A DNA stretch of 64,000 nt. Source: an uncultured Prevotellaceae bacterium. Lineage in GTDB: Bacteria; Bacteroidota; Bacteroidia; Bacteroidales; Bacteroidaceae. The notes beneath the pieces were generated by a model. That model was not told the origin of the DNA, made no database searches, and saw nothing but the letters and a program-made list of their open reading frames with translations. This document shows positions 1 to 9,016 of the stretch, piece by piece (positions within the stretch are counted from its first letter, which is position 1; every line of letters starts with the position of its first letter). Both the position numbers and the translations under genes were made by a program. The stretch spans positions 31,746 to 95,745 of the forward strand of contig CACZGH010000013.1 in NCBI GenBank assembly GCA_902780635.1, in the 5' to 3' direction.

Positions 1-2
1 AG

Positions 3-1907
3 ATAGTAGAGCGCGCGGGACTGATGGACCTGCTCGCCACTTACGGCCACTACACCTGCTTTGTGCCTTCCAACGACGCCATCAACACCTATCTGAAGAA
101 TATCGGCAAGTCAAGTCTGAACGACCTGACAGACGCCGACTGCGATACCATCGCACGCACCCACCTGGTCAACAACATGTATACCACCATGGAGATGAGC
201 CAGGACCGTCTCGCCACCTCCAACATGCTTGGACGATACATCGCCACTTCATCAGGATTTGACGAGAACAACAACGCTGTCATCTTCCTCGAAGGACTGG
301 CACACATCTACTTTGAACTGCAGGATGACTCTGTGGAAAACGGTATCATGCAACCCATTGACAGGGTGATAGAGAAATCAAACAACTATATCTCTGACCT
401 GTTGCGTGACAACCCCACCATCAGCACGTTCTACAACGCACTCCAGGCCACAGGGGTCATCGAAGAGATGATGCTGGTGGAGGATGAGAACTATGACCAC
501 ACCGCATACCCCAAATACTACTACAAGTCGCACACTTGGAGCGAAGTGGGATGGGTGCCTGACACTAAAAAATATGGATACACCGCTTTCGTTGTGCCTG
601 ATGAAGTGTTGGAGAGCAAATATGGCATCAAGAAAGGAGACATCAGAGCTCTCTATGACAAGGCATGCGAGATTTACGACCCTGTCTATCCTAATGACGT
701 CAACAAAGACGGGCATCGATTTGAGAATCTCACCGACAGCATCAACCCCCTGCATCGATTCATGCAGTACCATATCATGTCACAATATGTGGCAGGTACA
801 GCCGACCTCACACCTATGGATGTCAACATCGGTGTAGTGCAAGGTGCTTTCGGATTTGACGAGACACTCATCAACCCCATCGACTGGCACAAGACACTCT
901 TGCCACACACCATGCTCAAGATAGAGAAGCTCACCGTGAGCGACTACATCGGCAACGGCATCAAAGGCGAGAGGTATATCAACCGCCGCTACGATGACAC
1001 TTACAAGATTGAGGGACAGCACATCGACGCCACCATTGAGAGCGACATGGTGCACGACGGTATCAATGGCCATTACTTCTATGTCGACGACATTGTGGCA
1101 TTCAGCTACGATGTGCAGAATAAAGTGCAGAATATGCGTATACGCATGGACTTCTCCACCGTCTTCCCAGAAGTTATCACCAACGGACTCCGATTTGAGG
1201 GCGACCCCACCAAAGACGACGACGCTGGCACACCTGACGACTCCGCCACACCAAAGAACGGACGTAACTATTACTTCCCGCTCGGATACCTCGACGGGGT
1301 CACGTTCTCCAATTGCTACGTGGTGCTCCGACGCCCGCACATGAACTTCTGGTCATGGCAGGGTGATGAGTGGAACCTCTTCGGTGACTATGACTTCACC
1401 TTCCGGCTCCCACCCATCCCATACAGCGGCGACTGGCAAGTACGACTCGGATTCTGCGCCATTGAGACCCGCGGTGTCATGCAAGTCTACTTCGATGGCG
1501 TGCCACAAGGCATCCCACTCGATATGACCAAATACCTCAATTCTGAGCTCTATATCGGCGACCGTTTTGAAACCGACGAGACCAAAGGCAAATACAACGC
1601 TATGACGGACGAGGAGAAAGCAGAGGAGCAGAAACTGCTCAAAAACCTGGGCGCCTATCGCGCACCACGCTCTCTCTTCCACTTCGACGCTTCCAACAAA
1701 AACTATTTTGTGGGTAACGAGCGCACCTACCGACGTATCCTCTGCCAGGCCTACATGGACGCCACCAAAGACCACTACATACGATTCCGTGTGGCTTCCG
1801 ACGGTAAGCAAGGCAACAACAATGAGTTCATGCTCGACTATCTCGAACTCGTACCTAAGAGTGTCTACGGTGTAGACGGTGACGGAGAGATGGAGGACGA
1901 CCTCTAA
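3..1907 (+). CDS. FAS1 (fasciclin)-domain surface protein, 5' end outside the window
   Basis: The frame is open to the left edge of the window, so the N-terminus and any lipoprotein signal are missing. The visible part begins inside a FAS1 fold, with the typical 'ERAGL...YTCFVPSNDA' block at the edge. A second FAS1-like block follows at about residues 125-280 (TISTFYNALQATG, then YTAFVVPDEVL, then a helical linker and MQYHIMSQ). The last ~340 residues are a beta-rich region ending 'FMLDYLELVPKS', which looks like a carbohydrate-binding sandwich, but I do not recognise the family. In Bacteroidota, FAS1 lipoproteins often accompany SusC/SusD pairs and are thought to be surface glycan-binding accessories. 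It lies 45 bp upstream of another FAS1 gene on the same strand, so the two are probably co-transcribed. The FAS1 call is firm; the ligand is unknown. Confidence 0.8.
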   Translation: MVERAGLMDLLATYGHYTCFVPSNDAINTYLKNIGKSSLNDLTDADCDTIARTHLVNNMYTTMEMSQDRLATSNMLGRYIATSSGFDENNNAVIFLEGLAHIYFELQDDSVENGIMQPIDRVIEKSNNYISDLLRDNPTISTFYNALQATGVIEEMMLVEDENYDHTAYPKYYYKSHTWSEVGWVPDTKKYGYTAFVVPDEVLESKYGIKKGDIRALYDKACEIYDPVYPNDVNKDGHRFENLTDSINPLHRFMQYHIMSQYVAGTADLTPMDVNIGVVQGAFGFDETLINPIDWHKTLLPHTMLKIEKLTVSDYIGNGIKGERYINRRYDDTYKIEGQHIDATIESDMVHDGINGHYFYVDDIVAFSYDVQNKVQNMRIRMDFSTVFPEVITNGLRFEGDPTKDDDAGTPDDSATPKNGRNYYFPLGYLDGVTFSNCYVVLRRPHMNFWSWQGDEWNLFGDYDFTFRLPPIPYSGDWQVRLGFCAIETRGVMQVYFDGVPQGIPLDMTKYLNSELYIGDRFETDETKGKYNAMTDEEKAEEQKLLKNLGAYRAPRSLFHFDASNKNYFVGNERTYRRILCQAYMDATKDHYIRFRVASDGKQGNNNEFMLDYLELVPKSVYGVDGDGEMEDDL

Positions 1908-1952
1908 TTATCGACAAGTATTCATCATTAAAAACCAATGTTGAACGGATTT

Positions 1953-3671
1953 ATGAAAAGACATCATATATATCACACAGTGCTGGGGCTCGCAGTGGCG
2001 GCCCTCGCACTGACAGCATGTAGCGATGAGTGGAACGACCACTACGAGGGCCAGGCCATTGACGTGAAAAACGCATCGCTTTGGGAGGCCATCCAGAAAG
2101 ACGGCAGCCTGAGCAACTTTGCCAGCGTGGTCCAAGCCTGCGGATATGACAAAGCCTTAGGCAGCAGCCAGGTGTTTACCGTGTTTGCACCCACCAACGA
2201 CTGCTTCTCCTCAGCAGAGGCCCAGGCACTCATCCAACAATACAATGCTGAGAAAGGAAAGGTAAATGACAATGAAAACACCACCATCAAGGAGTTTCTG
2301 CAGAATCACATCGCACTCTACAACCACTCCATTTCCAAGACGGGGTCCGACTCCATTGTCATGATGAACGGAAAGTACGCACTGCTCACCCCCGAAACAA
2401 TAGGAGGCAGCCGACTGCTTACCACCAATCAGCACTATGGCAACGGAGTGCTTTTCACACTAGGACAGCAAGTGGCATTCTATCCCAACGTCTTTGAGTA
2501 TATGCGCAAGGACAATGACCTCGACAGCATACGCAGCTTTTTCTACAACGAAATGTTCTACCGCTCAGTGTTCGACGCCGAAGAGAGTGTGCCTGGTGGC
2601 ATCGTCGACGGAAAAACCGTCTACCTCGACTCCGTCTTCCATCAGCAGAACGAGCTTTTCAACTACGATTTCATGCAGGCACGCCTCAACTCCGAGGACA
2701 GCACCTACTGGATGGTGATGCCCACCAACCGCGCATGGCGTGACCTCATCGACGAGTACACCAGCTACTTCAATTACGACAACACTGTCAATAAGCGCGA
2801 CTCCATCATCTACACCAACAGCCGTATGGCCATCGTCAAGGGTACAGCATTCAGCCGCACTTTCAACAGCGACGCCGCCGTTCGTGACTCTGCACGCTCT
2901 ACCAACTGTGTGCTCGACTACAACCGCCGCAAAAACTCATGGGGAGCCGACAGCCTGCACTACTTCCAGTATTACAATCCCTATCAGGCTGGAGGCATTT
3001 TCTCAGGCACCACCAATGTCAACTGTAGCAATGGTGTCATCATGAAAGCCGACGAATGGCATTTCGACAAGACAGAGACCTTCTTCCAAACTCGCATCAT
3101 TGAGGCAGAGGCACGAGGAGCCATCAAAGAAGTCAGTATGGTGGACAACCCCACCAAAGGCACGAAAGAGGAAACCATCAGCCCACGTATCCACTATGTG
3201 GAGGCCAACAATTCGTTCTACAACAAAGTCTCCAACAACGGATTCGTAGAGTTTGAGCAAGCCAAGACCACCGTCAATCACTCTGTGACCTTCAACATCA
3301 CCGACGTGCTTTCCAATATCGGATATGACATCTATTTGGTGACGGCCCCCGCACTGGCTGCCGACAGCACCGCTACTGCCATACAGCGTCTGCCCAACGT
3401 GCTGCGCTGCACCCTCAGCTACAACGACCAGGACGCCAAGAAACAAGAAAACCGCATCGTGTCTTCTGTGGAGAACAATCCCGACATCGTCGACTACATC
3501 CTCCTGGCTGAAGACTTTAAGTTCCCTGTGTGCTCTTACGGACTCAACGAGGACCAGCCTCAGGTGACCCTCACCGTCGAGACCCGTGTCACCTCCACAC
3601 AACAGCGTAACAACACACACTCTCGTACCATGCGTATCGACTGCATCATCCTCAAACCACATGTGCAATAA
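1953..3671 (+). CDS. FAS1-domain lipoprotein
   Basis: The start was chosen at MKRHHIYH, which gives a compact lipoprotein signal ending 'ALALTAC|SDEW'; an ATG 15 bp earlier is also in frame. A first FAS1 domain spans about residues 35-185 ('SNFASVVQACGYDKAL', 'FTVFAPTNDCF', 'FLQNHIALYNHSI'). A second covers about 185-300 ('RSFFYNEMFYRSVFD', 'YWMVMPTNRAWRDLI'). The C-terminal ~230 residues are beta-rich with no motif I know. The cysteine after LTA predicts lipid anchoring in the outer membrane. It sits between the preceding FAS1 gene and a susC-like gene, 33 bp from the latter, so it is likely a surface-exposed accessory of that transporter. The polysaccharide handled is not evident. Confidence 0.82.
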   Translation: MKRHHIYHTVLGLAVAALALTACSDEWNDHYEGQAIDVKNASLWEAIQKDGSLSNFASVVQACGYDKALGSSQVFTVFAPTNDCFSSAEAQALIQQYNAEKGKVNDNENTTIKEFLQNHIALYNHSISKTGSDSIVMMNGKYALLTPETIGGSRLLTTNQHYGNGVLFTLGQQVAFYPNVFEYMRKDNDLDSIRSFFYNEMFYRSVFDAEESVPGGIVDGKTVYLDSVFHQQNELFNYDFMQARLNSEDSTYWMVMPTNRAWRDLIDEYTSYFNYDNTVNKRDSIIYTNSRMAIVKGTAFSRTFNSDAAVRDSARSTNCVLDYNRRKNSWGADSLHYFQYYNPYQAGGIFSGTTNVNCSNGVIMKADEWHFDKTETFFQTRIIEAEARGAIKEVSMVDNPTKGTKEETISPRIHYVEANNSFYNKVSNNGFVEFEQAKTTVNHSVTFNITDVLSNIGYDIYLVTAPALAADSTATAIQRLPNVLRCTLSYNDQDAKKQENRIVSSVENNPDIVDYILLAEDFKFPVCSYGLNEDQPQVTLTVETRVTSTQQRNNTHSRTMRIDCIILKPHVQ

Positions 3672-3704
3672 TGAACAATGGCATCACTTACAATTAAAAA
3701 AGAT

Positions 3705-6700
3705 ATGAAAATGAAACTCAAAAATATCAACTCCATTCACGGATGGCATCATCTTTTGTCAATTGTCAATTGTCAATTGTTCGTTGTCATCGCACTATTC
3801 GCATTCCCGCTCAGCATGTCTGCGCAGGACGACGAAGAAGCTGAGGCGCAAGTCAACACGGTCGTCACACTGAAACAAAAGAAAAAGGCATACACCACCA
3901 AGGCACTGCGTGGCAGGGTCGTCGACGCCACCACCAAGACAGGCCTCGGAGGATGTATCGTCAAAGCCGACGGTATCGATGGATACAGTGTGCTGACAGA
4001 AGACGATGGCACCTATGAAATCAAAGTGCCAGAGTTCACCACAGCACTCTACATCACATCACCCGACCACAACCCGGTCAGAATGGGCGTCATCAGCAGC
4101 ACGGACCAAAACGTGGCTATGCTCTACCCCTCCACCTTCATGGCGGAATATGAGAAAGACATCAACCTGCGCGGTGACATGTCGGCCACTGACTTCAAAT
4201 ACACCAACGCCATCAACATCAAAGACGAGATCCAGAAACAGCTGGGTGGTGAGGTCTATACCATCAGCCGAAGCGGTATGCCTGGTGTGGGCAGCGTGAT
4301 GTTCATGCAAGGTCTCAACTCTCTCAACGCCAACGCCCAGCCACTCATCATCGTCGATGACGTCATCATCGACCAACAGTACGGGCGCACGATGCTCCAT
4401 GACGGATTCTTCAACGACATCCTCTCCAACATCAACCCCGCTGACATCGAGAAAGTGACAGTGGTGAAAAACGGGACAGCCCTTTATGGAGCCAAAGGTG
4501 CCAACGGCGTGATACTCATCCAGACCAAACGCAACAAGTCAATGGCCACACGTATCACAGCCAATATTTCAGCTGGTGTGGTACTGGAGCCTAAGTACAT
4601 CAACGTGATGAATTCTGAGCAATACCGCAGCTATGCCTCCGAATTGCTCAAGAGCACCAACACCACCATCCGCGAGTTTAAGTTCCTCAACGAGGACCCT
4701 AACTACTATTACTACACACAGTACCACCAGAAGACAGACTGGAAAGAATTGGTCTACCATACGGCACTGACACAGAACTACGGTATCAATGTGGAGGGTG
4801 GTGACAACATCGCCAACTACAACCTGTCCGTTGGATACACCAACCATCAGGCCACACTGAAGTACAACAACATGGGGCGTATCAACGTGCGTTTCAACAC
4901 CGACATCAACCTCCTCAAGAGACTCGGCGTGCGCTTCGACGCCTCTTTCGTCAACACCACCCGAAACATCCGAAATGACGGTGCACCTGAAGGCTATGAC
5001 GACGGTACTCCCACCAGTCCGGGATTTCTCGCCTATGTCAAATCGCCATTCCTCAGCCCTTACAGTTACGGACGTGGTGTGCTGAGCAAGACGCACTATG
5101 ACATTGTAGAGGAGTCATATCTCTCTGAGGCACTCGCACGCTATACTGACTACAACTGGAAACTGGGTAACCCCGCAGCCATCAACGAGTACGGCGATGC
5201 AGAGAACAAAAACCACTTTGAGAACTCCATGCTCAATCTCACCATCACACCGAAATACAGCTTCAACACACACCTGTCACTCTCCGAGCATTTCAGTTAC
5301 AATCTGGTCAACACCAACGAGATGTTCTACATCCCCATCAATGGTACGCCTACTTACTATGTCAGCAATATCGGAGGTAAGCGCGAAAACGAGGTCCGTT
5401 CATTGGCTTCCAAGCAAAACTCCGTGATGAGTGACACACGGCTCGACTGGCACAACCGCTACAAAGCTCATTACATACACCTCTTCGCTGGCGCACGCAT
5501 CAACTGGGAGAGTTACAGCATGAACTCGCAGCTGGGCTACAACACCGGCAATGACAAGACCCCGTATATGAGCTCTGGCCTTCAAAACTCACAAGACGTG
5601 GGTGCTAACGACAACTGGAACTCATTGGCTTGGTACGCACAGGCTGAGTACAACTACAAAAACCGCTACTTCGTACAGGGCAACCTCACCATGGAGGGTT
5701 CGTCAAGATTTGGACAAGATGGGGGCGACCTCAACTTCGCTGACGCCGCCTGGGGCATCTTCCCTGGTGTGCAACTCTCATGGGTACTCACCAATGAGTC
5801 ATGGCTCTCCAACATCAAAGGTCTCAACTACCTGCGACTCACTACAGGCTATGATGTCAGTGGCAATGACGACATTGACTACTATGTGGCACGCTCTTAC
5901 TTCAGTGCACGACAGTTCCTGCACGCCATCTCAGGCCTTACCCTCGAGGGTATCGGCAATACCAAGATACAATGGGAGACCACACGCCGCTGTAACATCG
6001 GACTGGAGTCGAGCCTCATCAACAACCGTCTGCAAGTGTCTGTCAACTACTTCCATAGCCGCACTTCCGACCTGCTCACACGTCAGTCTATCGGATACCT
6101 CTCAGGCCTTGACCAAAACTGGACCAACGCCGGCAAGATGGAGAACCAAGGATTTGATGTCTATGCCAACGTGAAGGTCATCGCACGCAAGAACCTCCAG
6201 TGGCAGGTGGGAGCAAGCGTGGGACACTACAAAAACAAGGTCACCGAATTGGCCGATGGTGCACAGTATGTGGACAACTCCGTTTATGGAGCCACCATAC
6301 GCACACAGGTGGGACAACCTGCCAACCTCTTCTACGGATACAAGACAGAGGGAGTCTTCTCCACCAGCGAGGAAGCCGGTGCCGCCAATCTCTACATCAT
6401 AGCCAACAACGGTATTGATCACAACCTTTTTAAGGCTGGCGACATTCACTTCTCAGATATCGTCAAAGATAACGAGATCAACGAGAAAGACCAGACCATC
6501 ATTGGCGACCCCAATCCCGACATCTATGGTAATATCTTCACGACACTCAACTGGAAACGCCTGAAACTCGACCTGCGCTTCAACTACTCCTTAGGCAATG
6601 ATGTCTATAACTACATGCGTATGCAGCTCGAGAGCGGCTCACGTTTCATGAACCAGACCACTGCCCTCAACCGTCGCTGGCAGATGGAAGGTCAGCAGAC

Positions 6701-7004
6701 CGACATCCCCAAGATCACTTTCCAGGACCCCATGGGCAACTCACGTTTCAGTGACCGCTGGATAGAAGACGGCAGTTACCTGAGACTGAAAACAGCCACA
6801 CTGAGCTACGAACTCCCTGTCAAATCACAATACATCCAGGGATTCCAGTTCTGGATTCAGGCCAACAATGTTTTCACGCTGACCAAGTACTTAGGCTCCG
6901 ACCCCGAGTTCTCCATGACCTCTGCTGTCATCGGACAAGGCATCGACCTCGGACAACTGGCCCAAAGCCGCTCCATCGTGGCAGGTGTCAAGATCAATCT
7001 CTAA
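3705..7004 (+). CDS. SusC-like TonB-dependent outer membrane transporter (first PUL)
   Basis: A beta-barrel porin of the SusC/RagA family that imports glycan fragments using TonB energy, capped by its SusD partner. The start was set at the ATG at 3705, which follows an A-rich leader; one at 3678 is in frame. The signal peptide ends 'PLSMSAQ'. Next come a carboxypeptidase-regulatory-like domain (about residues 65-140, 'LRGRVVDATTKTGLGG'), a plug domain with 'PLIIVDDVIID' and 'IEKVTVVKNGTALYGAKGANGVILI', and a ~780-residue barrel ending in an aromatic-poor 'VAGVKINL'. Length (~1,100 residues) is normal. The regulatory-like domain sits after a ~40-residue charged segment. It precedes a susD-like gene by 35 bp. 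Substrate unknown; no glycosidase is attached, and the FAS1 genes upstream are the only clue. Confidence 0.93.
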   Translation: MKMKLKNINSIHGWHHLLSIVNCQLFVVIALFAFPLSMSAQDDEEAEAQVNTVVTLKQKKKAYTTKALRGRVVDATTKTGLGGCIVKADGIDGYSVLTEDDGTYEIKVPEFTTALYITSPDHNPVRMGVISSTDQNVAMLYPSTFMAEYEKDINLRGDMSATDFKYTNAINIKDEIQKQLGGEVYTISRSGMPGVGSVMFMQGLNSLNANAQPLIIVDDVIIDQQYGRTMLHDGFFNDILSNINPADIEKVTVVKNGTALYGAKGANGVILIQTKRNKSMATRITANISAGVVLEPKYINVMNSEQYRSYASELLKSTNTTIREFKFLNEDPNYYYYTQYHQKTDWKELVYHTALTQNYGINVEGGDNIANYNLSVGYTNHQATLKYNNMGRINVRFNTDINLLKRLGVRFDASFVNTTRNIRNDGAPEGYDDGTPTSPGFLAYVKSPFLSPYSYGRGVLSKTHYDIVEESYLSEALARYTDYNWKLGNPAAINEYGDAENKNHFENSMLNLTITPKYSFNTHLSLSEHFSYNLVNTNEMFYIPINGTPTYYVSNIGGKRENEVRSLASKQNSVMSDTRLDWHNRYKAHYIHLFAGARINWESYSMNSQLGYNTGNDKTPYMSSGLQNSQDVGANDNWNSLAWYAQAEYNYKNRYFVQGNLTMEGSSRFGQDGGDLNFADAAWGIFPGVQLSWVLTNESWLSNIKGLNYLRLTTGYDVSGNDDIDYYVARSYFSARQFLHAISGLTLEGIGNTKIQWETTRRCNIGLESSLINNRLQVSVNYFHSRTSDLLTRQSIGYLSGLDQNWTNAGKMENQGFDVYANVKVIARKNLQWQVGASVGHYKNKVTELADGAQYVDNSVYGATIRTQVGQPANLFYGYKTEGVFSTSEEAGAANLYIIANNGIDHNLFKAGDIHFSDIVKDNEINEKDQTIIGDPNPDIYGNIFTTLNWKRLKLDLRFNYSLGNDVYNYMRMQLESGSRFMNQTTALNRRWQMEGQQTDIPKITFQDPMGNSRFSDRWIEDGSYLRLKTATLSYELPVKSQYIQGFQFWIQANNVFTLTKYLGSDPEFSMTSAVIGQGIDLGQLAQSRSIVAGVKINL
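3758..3780 (+). repeat. Short tandem repeat (TCAATTG) inside a signal-peptide coding region
   Basis: Three copies of TCAATTG run head to tail within the N-terminal hydrophobic segment of the SusC-like gene and encode the residues SIVNCQL. Short tandem AT-rich motifs of this kind are usually found between genes in Prevotella and Bacteroides genomes (general knowledge). Here the motif is read as protein. Confidence 0.75.
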
Positions 7005-7039
7005 TGTGTATCACGTAATAAGACTAAAGCATAAAGATC

Positions 7040-8929
7040 ATGAAAAGAATCATAGTATATTTCTGCACTTTCTGTATGGTATTCGGTCTGAGTGGATGCA
7101 AGGACTTCTTTGACCAAGAGTCTGAACATGTCATCTACTCGGACAAAGACCATCTCGACAACGCCACCGACACCATCTACAGCATGACAGGTATCCTGAG
7201 CAAACTGCAGGCTTTGGCCGACCGTACCATACTGCTTGGAGAGGTACGTGGCGACCTGGTTGACGTGACCAACATTGCGAGCAACGACCTGCGCCAGCTG
7301 GCACAATTCAATGCCGATGACGACAATATGTACAATGCACCACGTGACTACTACGCTGTCATCAACAACTGCAACTACTTTATTGCCCATGTCGACACTG
7401 CCATGAAGAACAACCGCAACGAGTATATCTTCATGAGAGAATATGCCGCCGCCAAGGCCATACGCGCATGGACTTATCTCCAACTGGTGCTCAACTATGG
7501 GTCGGTGCCCTTCGTCACCGATCCTATCCTCACCAAGGAGGAGTCTGAGGCCAACTACCCACGCTATGACTTGCAGGCCATCTGCGACTACTTCATCACC
7601 GACCTGCTGCCACTCACTGAGAAATACGGACGAGAGTATCCGAAATATGGCAATATCCGCAACACCGACTCACGCTTCTTCTATTTCCCACTCAACATCG
7701 TGCTGGGCGACCTCTACCTCTGGGCGGGCAGTGCATCGGGCAACAAAGAGTATTACAAGCAAGCCGCACTACGCTATTACAAGTACATCTCTGAGCGCAA
7801 TGGTGACAACTCCACATACGCCACAGGCACCAACATGGCTCAATGGCCCACCAAATCCACCACTTGGTCAAGTCCGAGAGACTCTTGGTCGGGCAGTACT
7901 TTCATGTCAGAGTCTTATGCAGAAGACTGTGAGTTGATCACCATGATTCCCTGCGACTCTATCAAGGCGGAGGGCAACTACAGCGAACTGCGCAACCTCT
8001 TCAATTCCCGTCAGGAAAACAACTACAAAGTGAGCATCGTACCTTCTAACAGGCTGAAGGAAATCTCCGCTGCACAAGAATACTGCAACGTGAGTGACAA
8101 CGGCATCACTTCTTATGCTCCCAAGGGTCTGTCCAACTATATGTCGGGCGACCTGCGTCTCTGGGCTACGGTCAGTGAGGGCTACACCACCGACTTGTCC
8201 ACTGGCGAGCGTATCGAGACACAACATATCTACAAGTATGAGACCCGCAATGTGCATATCTATCGCAAGCAGCTTGTCTACTTACGTATGGCTGAGGCAC
8301 TCAACGAGGCAGGATTCCCACACTGGGCGTTCAGCATCCTTGCAGAGGGTCTGAACAACGAGGTGTCACTCAGGAACTCACCTTGGTACAGTCAGAGCGA
8401 CTCGCTCTTCATGGCACAGTTTGACTTCCCTGAATCACGATACATACAAATGGGGCTTGATGAATTTGTAAATCAGCAGGGCCGTCGTGGTTACAACACC
8501 ACCGGCATCCACACAAGAGGTTCTGGCCTTACTACGTATAATGATTATTACATATCACCCTTCTATCAGTTGACAGAAGATTGTTATGATTGGAGTAAGA
8601 CAGACACCATCATCGTAGATAACGATACGATTATAGTTTCTACACCTGCTCCACAGGTATTGAGTCAAGATAAGATAGCCGAACTGCAAGAGTATGTGCG
8701 CGAGCTGATCCTCCAAGAGGGTGTGCTGGAGTTTGCATTCGAAGGCACCCGCTACTACGACATCATGCGCTGTGCACTTCGCAGCAGCAATCCCGGCCAG
8801 TATCTCGCCAACCGCATCTACGCCCGCCGTGGCGCAGAGAACGCAGACCTCATGCGTGGTGAGATCAAGAAAGACCTCACCAACAAAGACAATTGGTATC
8901 TCAAGTGGAAAGGCAGCATAGGGTTCTGA
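7040..8929 (+). CDS. SusD/RagB-like outer membrane lipoprotein (first PUL)
   Basis: Surface glycan-binding lid for the SusC-like porin just upstream. The N-terminus has a lipobox, 'GLSGC|KDFFDQ'. The TPR-containing SusD fold is visible in 'AAAKAIRAWTYLQLVLNYGSVPFVTDPI' (about residues 135-165), 'RMAEALNEAGF' and the C-terminal 'ILQEGVLEFAFEGTRYYDIMRCAL', a classic SusD signature. Length (629) is slightly above the family average. A strong terminator follows within 15 bp, so the transcript ends here. The ligand cannot be read from the sequence. Confidence 0.92.
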   Translation: MKRIIVYFCTFCMVFGLSGCKDFFDQESEHVIYSDKDHLDNATDTIYSMTGILSKLQALADRTILLGEVRGDLVDVTNIASNDLRQLAQFNADDDNMYNAPRDYYAVINNCNYFIAHVDTAMKNNRNEYIFMREYAAAKAIRAWTYLQLVLNYGSVPFVTDPILTKEESEANYPRYDLQAICDYFITDLLPLTEKYGREYPKYGNIRNTDSRFFYFPLNIVLGDLYLWAGSASGNKEYYKQAALRYYKYISERNGDNSTYATGTNMAQWPTKSTTWSSPRDSWSGSTFMSESYAEDCELITMIPCDSIKAEGNYSELRNLFNSRQENNYKVSIVPSNRLKEISAAQEYCNVSDNGITSYAPKGLSNYMSGDLRLWATVSEGYTTDLSTGERIETQHIYKYETRNVHIYRKQLVYLRMAEALNEAGFPHWAFSILAEGLNNEVSLRNSPWYSQSDSLFMAQFDFPESRYIQMGLDEFVNQQGRRGYNTTGIHTRGSGLTTYNDYYISPFYQLTEDCYDWSKTDTIIVDNDTIIVSTPAPQVLSQDKIAELQEYVRELILQEGVLEFAFEGTRYYDIMRCALRSSNPGQYLANRIYARRGAENADLMRGEIKKDLTNKDNWYLKWKGSIGF

Positions 8930-8942
8930 AAAGAACCGCCAC

Positions 8943-8977
8943 AAAAAAACCGGTGGATGATTTCCACCGGTTTTTTT
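8943..8977. terminator. Bidirectional intrinsic terminator between susD-like and susA-like genes
   Basis: An 8-bp stem CCGGTGGA/TCCACCGG with a 5-nt loop is flanked by A7 and T7, so it works for both converging transcripts. Confidence 0.93.
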
Positions 8978-9016
8978 GTGTCCGCTTGAAGTTGATCCAT
9001 TCGTGGTGCCTTCCTT

